Assembly (NCBI RefSeq): GCF_021277265.1
Contig: NZ_JAJSOH010000030.1
Coordinates: 1-64,000 of the forward strand
DNA length: 64,000 nucleotides
Direction of reading: 5' to 3'
Source of the DNA: Kineosporia rhizophila
Lineage (GTDB): Bacteria > Actinomycetota > Actinomycetes > Actinomycetales > Kineosporiaceae
Part shown: positions 33,916 through 44,200 of the stretch, in pieces
How positions within the stretch are numbered: position 1 is the first letter of the stretch
Layout of the letters: the number at the start of each line of letters is the position of its first letter
The notes under the pieces: model-generated
Databases searched by the model: none
What the model was told of the DNA's origin: nothing
What the model saw: only the letters and a program-made list of their open reading frames with translations
Made by a program: the position numbers and the translations under genes

Positions 33916-33992
33916 GCGAACAACTACCAATTTGAGGACGAGTGCGCACACCGACTGCGGCCACTCACCTCGGGTGTGTGGTTCGTTTCTGG

Positions 33993-34181
33993 TCAGTCTT
34001 CCCGCGTCCTGCCGCTGCCCGTACTTCGCGAGCCAACGCTGGGCGCCGCGAAGGTTGCGCACCAGACCAGCGCCAGGGGCCCGGCCAGCCCACAGATCAG
34101 CAGGCCGGCGAACAGCCAGCGGTTCGGCCCACGACGAGCCCGTTCTCGGACCGAGGCAAGTGGCTCCCCCGGACTGGTCAT
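33993..34181 (-). CDS. Small single-pass membrane protein
   Basis: 62 residues with one hydrophobic segment (RWLFAGLLICGLAGPLALVW) after a basic N-terminus and a Ser/Gly/Arg tail. Start ATG 34181 overlaps the stop of the larger membrane-protein gene (ATGA), so they form one unit. It shares the R-R-x-N/D-R-W-L/F-F layout with that neighbour. Function unknown. Confidence 0.6.
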   Translation of the reverse strand: MTSPGEPLASVRERARRGPNRWLFAGLLICGLAGPLALVWCATFAAPSVGSRSTGSGRTRED

Positions 34182-34867
34182 GCCGCATCGGCGCGGGTGC
34201 CGTGCTGGGCGAGCCAGGCCTTCGCCCGTCGTACGTTGCGCCAGGTGAACGGCAGCGAGCAGAAGAAGCCGAGCGCCCCCACCCCGACGAAGAGGTCGGC
34301 GACGAGTACCCGCTCGTCCGAGAGGAGCCGGTTCGCGCTGATCAGCACCATGACCGGAAGCAGCAGGTACAGCGTCCAGCGCTGCATCACCGTGCGCTCG
34401 GCCAGATCCTGGGCGAGCGGCTGGTCGCGGGGTTCGACCGCCTGGCCAGACCGGATGGCCTTGTTGATCGCCTTACGGCGTTCGCGATCCACGCCGGCGG
34501 CCAGCACCGGGCTCAGCCAGCGCACGCCCCGGCGCCGCAGCCACCAGAACACCGGCAGCGTCACCAGGATGGGCAGCACACCGGCCAGGGTGATGAGAAG
34601 CCAGACCCACCAGGGCGTTCCGCCGTCGTCCGAGTCCTCGGCCGCGATGATGCCCACGGCCACCGCCAGCGGGGTAACGAGCAGGCAGACGATCATCGTG
34701 CCGAAGAACCAGCGGTCGGTGCGGCGCTTGGCTCGTGCCCCGATCTCGGCGAGCTCCTGGTCGTCACCGCCGGTTGTGGCCGGCCTCGCGGTTACCAACC
34801 CCGGGTCTGTCCTGGGTATGACCCCGGAATCGTTCGGCCGGTCCTTCTCCGTGTCCGCCACCCGCAC
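34178..34867 (-). CDS. Four-helix membrane protein, unknown function
   Basis: 229 residues. Four hydrophobic segments: MIVCLLVTPLAVAVGIIAA, WVWLLITLAGVLPILVTLPV, WTLYLLLPVMVLISA and VADLFVGVGALGFFCSLPF. Between them is a charged cytoplasmic loop (DRERRKAINKAIRSGQAVEP). The N-terminal 45 residues are hydrophilic. GTG at 34867. An inverted repeat covers the start. Not recognised as a known family. Confidence 0.7.
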   Translation of the reverse strand: MRVADTEKDRPNDSGVIPRTDPGLVTARPATTGGDDQELAEIGARAKRRTDRWFFGTMIVCLLVTPLAVAVGIIAAEDSDDGGTPWWVWLLITLAGVLPILVTLPVFWWLRRRGVRWLSPVLAAGVDRERRKAINKAIRSGQAVEPRDQPLAQDLAERTVMQRWTLYLLLPVMVLISANRLLSDERVLVADLFVGVGALGFFCSLPFTWRNVRRAKAWLAQHGTRADAA

Positions 34868-34868
34868 A

Positions 34869-34886
34869 TGATCACGTCGGTGATCA
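34869..34886. promoter_or_regulatory. TGATCAC-N4-GTGATCA inverted repeat
   Basis: Perfect 7-bp arms with a 4-bp spacer, immediately upstream of the membrane-protein gene start (34867). It resembles a GntR- or TetR-type operator; the binding protein is unknown. Confidence 0.55.
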
Positions 34887-35201
34887 CGCTCCGCATCTCA
34901 AAACGCCACAAACCTGTCCTCAGCCATCCGGAGCTCATCCCGTCCGACGTTGCGCCACGAACGCCCGACCCCCTGGCCACCCGACCGCGCGCAATATGTC
35001 CGCTTATGCCCGCCCGATCGAACCGCCGCGTATCCCTTGACGGACCCGCGGGTCGGAGTGAACCTGTTGGAGGCAATCGGTTCCGAAGATCGCTTGCCCA
35101 AAGGGTTTTGGGGTTTCTCAGGGCGCACTGCGCCTTCCGCGAGAGCCGACCACAGACGCCGGGGCGCTGACGTCGGCTTCCTTCCGTTGGGGGAACGAAG
35201 G
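34887..35201. other. 315-bp intergenic region
   Basis: No coding frame looks real here. It contains TTGACG followed by the palindrome GACCCGCGGGTC (about 35038-35056), possibly the promoter of the Tat-exported protein gene. Otherwise nothing distinctive. Confidence 0.5.
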
Positions 35202-36524
35202 ATGGACAACGACACCTTCAGCCAGCCTGCCCACCACTCAGCCCTTACCTCGGCCCAGGCACCGTCCCGCCGTTCGGTGCTGGCCGCGGCCGGGCTCCTC
35301 CCCCTCCTGCCGGCGTCCCCGCAGTTCACCGCCCTCGGAGCCCGTCCGAAGAGGCGGGCGGCCAAATTCGCGGTCACGTACACCGATTTCGCCGCGGTCA
35401 CCCCCAGCTATCTCACGCCCACCCAGTGCTGGAACTCCCTGGGCCTGGACGACCAGAACCGGGTGTACATCAACTGGACCAGCACACGCTCCGACGGCCG
35501 GGAAGACACAGCGCTGTTCCGCTACACCCCCAGCTCCGGCCGCAAGGAGTTCCTCGGCAGCTTCATCGACGTGGCCACCCGCCAGAACAACCTGGCCCGC
35601 GGCGAGCAGATCCCCAAGGGCCACACCCGGATCGTGCAGGTCGGGCGCAAGCTGTACATGGGCTCGCAGGGCTTCCACGACTTCAAGGGCGCGATCGACA
35701 CGCTGCCCGACTACCGGGGCGCCCACCTGTTCAGCTACGACCTCGACACCGGCGCCTTCGACGACGTCAGCCGGCACCTGCCCGGCGGCGTGGTGATCAA
35801 ACACCAGGGCATCGTGGCGCTCAGCTACTCCCCCGAGCACAAGCTGCTGGTGGGGCTGTCCCACCCGCACGGCGACATCATCCTGTTCGACCCGGCCACC
35901 GCCACCGTGCGCAAGGTGGTCAAGGGCATCCCCTGGGCGCTGAACAAGATGGTCAGCCGCGAGATCGTGGTCACCCGCACGGGCAAGGTGTACACCTATC
36001 GCGGCCCGGAAGACCCGGCGCTGCGCGGCAACAGCAACCCCGTGTGGGAGTACGACATCGCCACGGGCAAGCACCGCAACACCGGGATCAAGCTCAAGGG
36101 CGGGTTCTGGAACGGCCAGGCGGTCACCGCCGACCGCAGCAAGATCTACCTCAGCACGGTGACCGGCAACCTGTACCGGCTGGACGTGGCCACCGGCGCC
36201 TTCACCTCACTCGGCTCTTTCATCGACCCGGCCGACTACAACCACGCCAACAAGTACCGGGTCATGTACCTCTACGGCATCGGGCTCACAGCGAACGAGA
36301 AACAGCTCCTGGGCTGGCCGATCATCGCCCCGACGGCCGGCGACGAGGGCGGCGGCACCCGGCTGGTCAGCTACAGCATCCCCGATGCCAAGGCGACGAA
36401 ACAGATCGACTCCCCGATCGCGGCCTTCACCGGCAGCAACCACCGCGATCCCAAGGGCCGCTTCTACCAGGCCGCGTTCGACTGGGACCACAACTGCCAA
36501 CTCGCCATCCTGTCGCCGAAGTAG
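35202..36524 (+). CDS. Tat-exported beta-propeller-like protein
   Basis: 440 residues. The twin-arginine signal SRRSVLAAAGLLPLLPA (residues 24-40) predicts Tat export. The mature protein is built of repeated blades with GKVYTYRG, NLYRLDVATGAFTSLGSF, HLFSYDLDTGAFDDVSRHL and DIILFDPATATVRKVVKGIP, each ending in D-x-A/D-T-G/A-type turns like WD/Kelch-like propellers. No catalytic motif is evident. Function unknown. ATG at 35202 follows GAACGAAGG. Its terminator-like hairpin follows at 36537. Confidence 0.75.
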   Translation: MDNDTFSQPAHHSALTSAQAPSRRSVLAAAGLLPLLPASPQFTALGARPKRRAAKFAVTYTDFAAVTPSYLTPTQCWNSLGLDDQNRVYINWTSTRSDGREDTALFRYTPSSGRKEFLGSFIDVATRQNNLARGEQIPKGHTRIVQVGRKLYMGSQGFHDFKGAIDTLPDYRGAHLFSYDLDTGAFDDVSRHLPGGVVIKHQGIVALSYSPEHKLLVGLSHPHGDIILFDPATATVRKVVKGIPWALNKMVSREIVVTRTGKVYTYRGPEDPALRGNSNPVWEYDIATGKHRNTGIKLKGGFWNGQAVTADRSKIYLSTVTGNLYRLDVATGAFTSLGSFIDPADYNHANKYRVMYLYGIGLTANEKQLLGWPIIAPTAGDEGGGTRLVSYSIPDAKATKQIDSPIAAFTGSNHRDPKGRFYQAAFDWDHNCQLAILSPK

Positions 36525-36536
36525 CAGTGCCCACCA

Positions 36537-36582
36537 CCGACGTCCTCAAAGCACAAACCCGACCCGAACCAGAGGACGTCGG
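36537..36582 (+). terminator. Stem-loop after the propeller gene
   Basis: CCGACGTCCTC (36537-36547) pairs perfectly with GAGGACGTCGG (36572-36582) over a 24-base loop, 13 bp past the stop codon. Confidence 0.7.
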
Positions 36583-36642
36583 CCTCAGGTACCGCTCGAA
36601 TCGTCCTCTTGTTCAGTGGCCCGGCACCACAGAAGGACGCCG

Positions 36643-36660
36643 GCCCGCACCAGTGCGGGC
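36643..36660 (+). promoter_or_regulatory. 8-bp hairpin before the DUF6518-like gene
   Basis: GCCCGCAC-CA-GTGCGGGC ends 12 bp before the GTG start and abuts the AGGA ribosome-binding site, so it could affect translation initiation. Confidence 0.4.
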
Positions 36661-36672
36661 AGGATCACCTGG

Positions 36673-37314
36673 GTGAGCGAGCCGACGATGCGTCAGAATC
36701 CGCTGTACGAGAACCGTTTCGATGATCCGGCGGTCGCCGCGCTGGTGGTGGCGGTGCTCAGCTTCGTTCTGGGTGGCCTCACCGCGTACGCGCAGACCGT
36801 GCTGCCCTACTCGATGTTCTCCCTGGCCAACTCGGCCAACGGGTGGACGGCGCTGATGGTGGTGCTCCTGCTGTGGGTGCGCCCCGGCGTACGGCTGGCC
36901 GCCGTGCTCGGTTCGGTCAGCGGCGTGCTGCTCATGCTGGGGTACACGGCCGCGCTGGCGCTGTACGGGCACGCGTACGACCCGTTGCTGTGGACGTTGT
37001 CGGGTGCCGTTGCTGGTCCGTTCATCGGAGTGGCCACCGCGTGGCTGCGTGAACGCGGCGGTCGGGCTGCCCTGGGTACGGCGGCGCTGACCGGCGTGAC
37101 CATCGGCGAATCGCTGTACGGCCTGACGGCGGTGAGCCAGAGCACCAGCCCGGTGTACTGGACGGTGAGCGGGCTGGCGGGGCTGCTCTTCCTGCTCGGG
37201 ATGCTGGCGTGGCGTATCCGGGGATGGGCGCCTCTAGTCCTCACCTTGGCCGGCACGGCAGCGGTGGTCGTGGTGTTCATCCCGGTCTTCGGCACCGTCG
37301 GAACGTATGCGTGA
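36673..37314 (+). CDS. Membrane protein, DUF6518-like
   Basis: 213 residues with about seven hydrophobic segments (ALVVAVLSFVLGGLTAYA, GWTALMVVLLLWVRPGVRLA, AVLGSVSGVLLMLGYTAALA, LVLTLAGTAAVVVVFIPVFG). Segments such as LWTLSGAVAGPFIGVATAWL recall DUF6518 proteins of actinobacteria, whose function is unknown. GTG 36673 is favoured by AGGA at 36661; ATG 36688 is the alternative. Confidence 0.68.
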   Translation: MSEPTMRQNPLYENRFDDPAVAALVVAVLSFVLGGLTAYAQTVLPYSMFSLANSANGWTALMVVLLLWVRPGVRLAAVLGSVSGVLLMLGYTAALALYGHAYDPLLWTLSGAVAGPFIGVATAWLRERGGRAALGTAALTGVTIGESLYGLTAVSQSTSPVYWTVSGLAGLLFLLGMLAWRIRGWAPLVLTLAGTAAVVVVFIPVFGTVGTYA

Positions 37315-37378
37315 GGTAGGGGCAGCGCGTAAACGTGCATGACAGAGCCGTTATAGCCGCTGAATACTGCTGCTCGTG

Positions 37379-38230
37379 ATGCTTCTCTTCCCCGCCGATC
37401 CGCTGCGCCCCCGACGCCCGGACGAACACTACGCCGAGGAAGTAGCTGCGGCGCGCGAGATCGGGCTGACGGTGGCGTTCGTCGACCACGACGAGCTGAC
37501 CCGACCCGACGGCGCCCGAGCCGGGGTGGCCCGGGTGCCGCACGGCGCCGGGGAGGCGCTGTACCGCGGGTGGATGCTGACCGCGCAGCAGTACGCCGGA
37601 TTCGAGGCAGCGCTGCGCGAGCGCGGGGTACGGCTGGTGACCGATGCCGGGCAGTACCGGCGCGCCCACGAACTGCCGGGCTGGTACCAGGCTCTGCGGG
37701 AGGTCACGCCCCGGGCCGAGTGGCGCGAGGGCGACACCCGTGAGGCTTTCGACGCGGCGCGCACCGCTCTGGGCGTTGGGGCGGCCGTGCTGCGGGACTA
37801 CACCAAGTCGGCCAAGCATCACTGGCACGAGGCCGCTTTCATCCCCGATCTGCAGGACGCCGAGGCCGCCGGGAAGGTGGCCGACCGGTTCCGGGAGCTG
37901 CGCGACGAGGCCTTCACCGGCGGCTACGTGCTGCGGCAGTTCGAGGAATTCACGTCGGACGAGGTGCGCACGTGGTGGGTCGACGGCGAGTGCCGGCTGG
38001 TCGGCGCTCACCCCGACACCCCGCAGTCGCTGCCCTCGTCCCTACCGGCGACCGACGTCTGCACGCCCCTGATCCAGAAGCTGGCTCTTCGGTTCGTCAC
38101 GCTCGATCTGGCTCTGCGCACCGACGGGGTGTGGCGGGTGATCGAGCTGGGCGATGGCCAGGTCAGTGACTGTCCGCCCGCGCTGGTGCCCGAACTGGTC
38201 CGGCAGTACGCGGCGGCGGCCAACCGGTGA
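37379..38230 (+). CDS. ATP-grasp domain protein (DUF4343-like)
   Basis: 283 residues. N-terminal pre-ATP-grasp segment (EIGLTVAFVDHDELTRP, ALYRGWMLTAQQYAGFEAAL) and C-terminal ATP-grasp core: RDYTKSAKHHWHEAAFIPDL, VLRQFEEFTSDEVRTWWVDG and VWRVIELGDGQVSDCPP, where the E-L-G-D-G-Q segment supplies metal ligands. Such proteins make amide bonds or are uncharacterised; the partner is unknown. GTG at 37376 directly precedes ATG 37379; either may be used. A TACTGCT-like -10 lies just upstream with no ribosome-binding site, so a leaderless start is possible. Confidence 0.75.
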   Translation: MLLFPADPLRPRRPDEHYAEEVAAAREIGLTVAFVDHDELTRPDGARAGVARVPHGAGEALYRGWMLTAQQYAGFEAALRERGVRLVTDAGQYRRAHELPGWYQALREVTPRAEWREGDTREAFDAARTALGVGAAVLRDYTKSAKHHWHEAAFIPDLQDAEAAGKVADRFRELRDEAFTGGYVLRQFEEFTSDEVRTWWVDGECRLVGAHPDTPQSLPSSLPATDVCTPLIQKLALRFVTLDLALRTDGVWRVIELGDGQVSDCPPALVPELVRQYAAAANR

Positions 38231-38371
38231 GCTGATCACGGACTCGCCGGTAGCCTGCGGCGGCTGCCTCAAAGTGCCGGGCCCGGCCGGTTCTGCCAGG
38301 TTAGCGCGTTCTGTGGGGCACGATCGGAACACTTGCCGACGACCGGGCCCGGGCCCACAGGAGGTGCTCCG

Positions 38372-39022
38372 GTGTCGAACGGCTCATTCCCCCTCGCGCC
38401 GAGGAGCGCTCCGGAAGGCGACGAGAGCGGAGCCGCGGCAGTGGCGGGGCTGCTGCAGCGGCTGCTGCCCTGTGAGTGGATCACCTTCGCCGTCACCGTG
38501 GTGCCCGGCCAGCAGATCAGCAGCTGGCCGGGCGCACTGTGGGACGGGCGGGAGACGTACGCGAAACCCTCCGAGCGGCAACTGCTGACGTGGCTGTCGG
38601 CGGCGGCCGGGCGCACCGAGCCGGTGAACCTGGCGTCGCAGGAACCGTTCGGGCGCCTGCTCGCCCTGCCCGTGCAGGCGCAGGTGCCGAACCAGGGCGG
38701 CCCGCCCGAGCTGGTGACCTGGGTGCTCAGCCGGCCGGGAGACGAGTTCGGCCGGGCCGAGCTGGACCTGGCCCGGCTGATCGCGCCGGTGCTGCGCCGG
38801 CACTGGCACCTGACCCGGTTGCGGCGCGAGGGCGTGACCAGCCGCGAGCTCGAGGTGCTGAGCCTGGTGGCGGCCGGGCTGACCGCGGCGGCGGTGGCCC
38901 GGCGCTGCGGCATCAGCACCCGTACCGTGCACAAACACCTGGAGCACGCGTACACGAAACTGGGCTGCCACGACCGGCTCTCGGCCGTTCTGCAGCTGCG
39001 TGACGCCGGGCTGCTGATCTAG
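38372..39022 (+). CDS. LuxR-family (GerE HTH) transcriptional regulator
   Basis: 216 residues. The C-terminal HTH is VTSRELEVLSLVAAGLTAAA followed by VARRCGISTRTVHKHLEHAY and TKLGCHDR. The N-terminal 140 residues are a GAF-like sensor (LLPCEWITFAVTVVPGQQIS) without a receiver domain. GTG at 38372 follows AGGAGGT at optimal spacing. It converges on the injection-system operon with only 7 bp between stops, so it is not its divergent regulator, though it could act in trans. Confidence 0.85.
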   Translation: MSNGSFPLAPRSAPEGDESGAAAVAGLLQRLLPCEWITFAVTVVPGQQISSWPGALWDGRETYAKPSERQLLTWLSAAAGRTEPVNLASQEPFGRLLALPVQAQVPNQGGPPELVTWVLSRPGDEFGRAELDLARLIAPVLRRHWHLTRLRREGVTSRELEVLSLVAAGLTAAAVARRCGISTRTVHKHLEHAYTKLGCHDRLSAVLQLRDAGLLI

Positions 39023-39029
39023 GGCGGCG

Positions 39030-41222
39030 TCAGGGCCGGGCGCGCATCCGTCGTACTGCGGCCAGGGCCACCTCCCAGGCCTCCAGGTGCAGTGTGCCGG
39101 AGTTGCCGTTCACCAGCCGGTTGTACTCCATGGCGGTCAACGGGGGCTTGCCCGGCAGCAGGCGGTCGCGCAACCAGTTGATCTCGTGCATCTCGTGGGC
39201 CAGCACCGCCACGATCGCCTCGTCCGAGTCCAGCACGTCGGCGTTCAGGCGCACCATCATCACGTCGGTCGGCTCGGTGACCGGGGCGCGCTTCCAGTAG
39301 GTCGGGGTGATCCCCCCTCGGGGCGCCTGCACCTGGCCGGTGAGGGCGCTGCCGGTCTCGTTGGCGGTCTTCTCCCAGACCACCCGGGTCTCGGTGCTGG
39401 CGATCTTGCTGCCGTAGTCGGCGAACGCGTTCTTGGGCAGGTCACCTTCCTGCACCACCCGGACGATCACGTCGTCGCCGATGTGGACGCCGTTCTGCTG
39501 GGCCAGCTGCACCGCCTCGGCCAGGGTGCGGCGCTGACCGCCGGCATTCCTGGCGAACACCATGCCGCCGTGCTCGAGGGCGATCGCCGCTCCGCCGATC
39601 CGGGTGCGCCCGGCCTTCATCACCGCTTCCACGAAGTCCTGCTCGGTGCCCACCAGCCGGCCCTCGGCGGCCAGCACCTTCGCCTGGGCGCGGGCCGCGG
39701 CCTCGAGGGCGGACAGCTCCTTGGCCAGGATCCCGGCCTTGGCCACCCCGGCCAGGTTCCGCAGGGCCAGACCGGCCGCGCCCACGTCGATCACTGCACC
39801 GAAGATCGACACGACGAGCCAGGCGATCGAGGGGTCCTCGCGGGCCAGCGCGGTCGCCGGGTCGAGCGAGGAGTGGGAGGCGGCGTTGGCGAAGGAGTAG
39901 TTCTGGTACTGCTCGGCCGCCCCGTACACCGACAACGCGGCCGAGCCGATCGACAGGCCCCCCGCCACTGCGATCACGGCGGCGCTCGCTCCGGGGGCGG
40001 CGGCGCCGGCCGTGGCGATCGATGCGCCGATGGCCAGGGCCAGGCCGACCGCGCCGAGCAGCAGCTGGCGGATCAGCTCGTCGCGCTTGCGCATCTGCAG
40101 GTAGCGGTCGAGGGCCGCGGCGGCCGGGGTTCCGGCGATCACGCCCATCTCGTGGCGGGCGGCCTCGATCACGTGGTCCAGCTCCCACACGCTCTGCTCG
40201 TCGAGGCGCTTGCGCATGGTCGCGATGCTGTCCAGCACTTCGGTGGTGATCGCCGAGACGTCCCACGCGAAGCGCACCGGATGGGTGGCGGTCAGCCTCG
40301 TGTAGTCCAGGTTACGGCGCAGCAGGATCGGGAACTCCTGCCCGTAGATCCTTTTCAGGTCTTTCAGCCGGGGCAGGAGCTGCCCCTGCACGACCTGGTC
40401 GCTGCGGGCGTAGGTGCCGGTCAGGATGTCGTCGAACTGGTTGGGGTCGAGCTGGCCGGCCATCGGGGCCCCGGAGGCGGCGGCCTGCTGGTTGCCGGTC
40501 TGCTTCACCCGGTCGAGGATCTGCTTCTGCAGAACCGCCATCTCCCCGGCGGCGCTGCGCAGTCGCTCGGAGGCACTGCCGGTGGGCGAGTTGTAGCGCA
40601 CGGCCTCGCGCCGGGCCACCAGTTCGCTGCTGTCCAGGAGCCCCTTGGCCTTCTGCAGGGCACGTCGACTCACGGCGCCGATCAGCCGCTCTTCCAGGCG
40701 TTCGAGGTCGGCCCGGGTGGGCGCCATCAGGCGCGCGGTGTCCTTGGCCTGCCCCGAGGCCCACATCCAGTTGAACAAACCCCCGCCCGGGGCGGTGCTC
40801 GGCCTGACCGGTGGGGCGAGTTCGGCCTGCCGTACCCGCACGGCCAGGTCGTTCACGGCCGTCACCAGGGGGTCGGTGGTGGCTTTCACACCAGAACCGA
40901 CTGGGGACGTCGGTGAGCCACCGGCTGCGACCGGAACCCCCACCGGCCGTCCCTTGTCCTGATAGCTGGGGATCCCGATCAGACCCCCGCCCGTTGCGTT
41001 CTCGGGCACCTCGTTCTCGGGCACTGCTCGCTGACGTACCGGCGGGCGGTCCAGGCGGATGACGGGATCGACGGGCCCACCGTCGTCCACAATCTCGTTC
41101 ACTACCTGGGCCACCGCCTGAGTGACCGCCGCGCGCACGAGCCGCAGCAACTCGGCCTCGGAGCTCCCCCCGGGCGCATCGGCAGCCTGGGGCTCGGTGG
41201 GCCGGTGGTACACGTGCCTCAC
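39030..41222 (-). CDS. Putative injection-system cargo/effector 2 with zincin-like C-terminus
   Basis: 730 residues, last gene of the operon; GTG overlaps the preceding stop (GTGA). The N-terminus has an amphipathic helix (residues 22-44) and the motif IPSYQDKGRPVGVP (84-97) shared with the upstream gene product. A helical region spans about 140-375. Hydrophobic Ala/Gly-rich segments at about 385-425 and 455-485 resemble the pre-toxin membrane helices of polymorphic toxins. The C-terminus has VLAHEMHEINWLRD (His676-Glu-Met-His679-Glu) and GTLHLEAWE with His712, which reads as a variant metallopeptidase site rather than canonical HExxH. No immunity gene follows. Toxic activity is inferred only. 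Confidence 0.62.
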   Translation of the reverse strand: MRHVYHRPTEPQAADAPGGSSEAELLRLVRAAVTQAVAQVVNEIVDDGGPVDPVIRLDRPPVRQRAVPENEVPENATGGGLIGIPSYQDKGRPVGVPVAAGGSPTSPVGSGVKATTDPLVTAVNDLAVRVRQAELAPPVRPSTAPGGGLFNWMWASGQAKDTARLMAPTRADLERLEERLIGAVSRRALQKAKGLLDSSELVARREAVRYNSPTGSASERLRSAAGEMAVLQKQILDRVKQTGNQQAAASGAPMAGQLDPNQFDDILTGTYARSDQVVQGQLLPRLKDLKRIYGQEFPILLRRNLDYTRLTATHPVRFAWDVSAITTEVLDSIATMRKRLDEQSVWELDHVIEAARHEMGVIAGTPAAAALDRYLQMRKRDELIRQLLLGAVGLALAIGASIATAGAAAPGASAAVIAVAGGLSIGSAALSVYGAAEQYQNYSFANAASHSSLDPATALAREDPSIAWLVVSIFGAVIDVGAAGLALRNLAGVAKAGILAKELSALEAAARAQAKVLAAEGRLVGTEQDFVEAVMKAGRTRIGGAAIALEHGGMVFARNAGGQRRTLAEAVQLAQQNGVHIGDDVIVRVVQEGDLPKNAFADYGSKIASTETRVVWEKTANETGSALTGQVQAPRGGITPTYWKRAPVTEPTDVMMVRLNADVLDSDEAIVAVLAHEMHEINWLRDRLLPGKPPLTAMEYNRLVNGNSGTLHLEAWEVALAAVRRMRARP

Positions 41223-44200
41223 GGCGTGAACTCCAGAACGCGCCCGCTGCCGGGAACGATGAATTCGTTCAGCTCACGCAGCAGCGAGGGGGGAACCTGC
41301 AGCTGGTCGATCCCGTAGCGGGTGTCGACGATGCGCGGCAGGCCTTTGACGTCGGTGATGCCCGGGGCGGTTCCGTCGGGGTGCAACGGGGTGGCGGTCC
41401 TGGTGGCCTCGTCGACCACCAGCACCTGGTGGGCCCTGCCCTGCTCGGGTGTGGAGACCCCGCGCAGCTGCCGGAACCAGCCCTCCTCCACCTCGAACAC
41501 CTTCAGACGCGCCCCCGCCCGGTTCTCCAGCAGGAACTCCACCGACCGCTCGAACACGCCGAAGTTCAGGTTCAGCGCCCGCCCACCGGTGGCCAGGCGC
41601 ACGTTGCCGGCCGGGTCGACCTGCACGAAGTCCCGGCTGCGGGCCACACCCGAACCGCCCTCGACCCGGAACACCACCCGGTGACCGCTGCGGCTGCGGA
41701 ACAGCGGGCGCACCAGTCGTTCCAGCACCGGCGCATTGCCCTGAACCGCCCGCACCGGCAGCCGGATCCAGGCCTGGGGCCCGCCGGTGGCGTTCGTGCC
41801 GGCCTCCAGGGCGGCGAAGGCCGTGTCGAGCTCGGCGCTGGTCGGCACCACGTCGGCCGGGTTCATCCGCCCGGCCGCCAGATCGTCGGCCTGCACCCGG
41901 GCCTGCGCGGCGCGCGCGTCGATCAGCGTGGCGTTGCGGGTCAGCTCGTCGGCCTCGGCGGCCTTGATGTCGGCCCGGGCGGTGCGACCGGTCTGGCGGG
42001 CCAGGTCGGCGTTGGCCCGCACCCGGGTGGCCTGGGCCCGCAGGTTCGCGGCCTCGGCCTCGCGCCCGGCGGCCTGCAGACGCAGGGACAGCTCGAGCTG
42101 GTGCTGCATGATCTGCTCGGAGGTCTGGGTGGCCACCGGGTCGGCGGCGACCACACCGAGTTCGCCCAGCAGCCGCACCACCGCGCGTTGCTGCCCAGGC
42201 TCGTAGCGGCCGATGCGGCCCAGGAAGCCGGCCAGTTCCTGCGGTGAGCCGAAGGTTCCGGCGGCCAGGTGGCCTGCGGCCGCCGCGTCCATGGTGGCCA
42301 GCGCCTCAAGGAAGTGCACGGTCTCCTGGGGGTGACGGGCGAAGACGGTGGCCAGTTCGTGTGAGCGGGTGATGTTTCCGGAGGCTTCGGAGGCCCGCAG
42401 GAAGCGCTGCAGCCCCTCGGTGGCCTGCTGGGAGAACTTGGCTCCGGACAGCTGCAGGGTGCGGGTGGCGATCGCGCTGGCCCCCAGCTCGCGCAGCACC
42501 GTCTCCAGGCGCTCGCCGAGCGCTCCGGCGAATCCCCGGGCGGCGCCGTCCCCGGCCAGGGTGGAGAGGCTGGCGCGCAGGTTGGCCAGGGCCTCGGTGA
42601 CGCCGGCCGAGAACTGCACGGCGCTGATGCCCTCGGCCCGCACCCGGCGGGCGATCTCGACGGCCGACTCCAGTGCGGTGCGCCCTCCGCCGAGGACGGC
42701 GTGAAGGGCCGGCTGGAGCGTGAATTCGGCAACGACCCCGACTGCTGCCCCCACGGCCATCGACTTGACGTAGGTGCCGATCCCCGACCAGGAGCCCTCG
42801 CCGGTGGCCACGGCGATCACGTCGTGGGCGAAGCGCTCCAGCCCGGCCGAGACGGCGCCGCTGACCGCGCCGGCCAGCAGGCGCTCGGCGATCCAGCCGG
42901 CCACCACCCGCCGCACGGTGGCGGTGCCGATCTGGGTCGCACCCCAGCGGCCGGCCACCGCGCCCAGGCGGAAGCCGAGCGCCATCAGGTAGCCGTCGAG
43001 GGCTGCGACCAGGAAGCCGCGCAGCGTCAGCTTCGCGTCGCCGAAGGCGACCCGCAGCAGGTAGATCAGTTCGGAGACGGCGATCGAGACGATCACCGTG
43101 GTGGCTCCGCCGGCCAGGTCGACCAGGACGGCGACGAGCCCGGCCTCCCAGGCCACGGCGATCAGGCCGACGGCGCTGATGCCGATCAGCAGGCTCTCGT
43201 AGAACTTCCCGGCCTGGCCCAGGGCCAGGTAGATCTGACGGGCCTCGAAGTCGCCGGAGGTCTCGGTGAACTCCTGGCTGACCTTCTTCCAGGCCCCGCC
43301 GGCGACCCGCTCGACGAACTCCAGCCGCAGGTCGTAGGAGGGCAGGCCGTCGAGGTCGCGGCGGGTCACCCCGAGCAGCCGGATGCTGCGCTGCACGGTG
43401 ACGTCCTCGACGTCGTCCTTGGTCACCGGGACCTTGGCGGTGGTGCGGGCCAGGACCTCCCGGGCGAAGGCCTCGTCGTCGAGGTCGCGGGCCAGGCGGC
43501 CGGCGGCGATGTCGGCCATCACGGCGATCTGCTGGGCGGCCAGCTCGGTGCGGAACTGCTCGGCCTTGGCGGTGGTGGCCCGCTGTTCCTCGCGTTCCAT
43601 CAGGTAGGTCTCGTCCAGGTCGCCCAGGACACTGCCCTTGGCCCAGCGCTGCCGCGGATCGCGTTGCAGCAGAACGGTCTGCTCTTCGGGCCGGTAGAGG
43701 TTGTTCTGTCTCGCGGCCCGGGCCCCGGCGAGGCGTTCGTGCAGGGCCCGCACCTCGGGACGGTCGGCGAACCGGGTGGGCAGGCTGATCATCAGCAGCC
43801 GGTGCTCGACCAGGAAGTAGCCGTTGGCCTGGACCGCCTGGAACAGTCCGGAGAAGTCACCGGTGCGCTCGAGGTCGGCGAGCACGTGCTCGGCCAGGGT
43901 GCCGCCGGGCGGGCGCTGGGCGGGCGGGCCCCCGGCGTTGGCCTCGTCCAGTTCGTCGAGCATGCACCAGGTCCAGCGTTCGGCCCTGATGCCGGCCTTG
44001 AGCAGAGCCCGGATCCGCCCGGCGATCTCGCGGGCCTTGGGTCCCTGCAGCGCTGCGGCGGTGCGATCGGGCCCGACGGGGATCTCGACGTAGGCGTAGA
44101 GCACCGGCCATCCGGCCTCCAGCCGTACTCCCCGGGCGGCGTGGCTGCCCTCCGGCGCCAGGTTCTCCGTGCCCACGTGGCGGGCCAGCCAGGACGGCAG

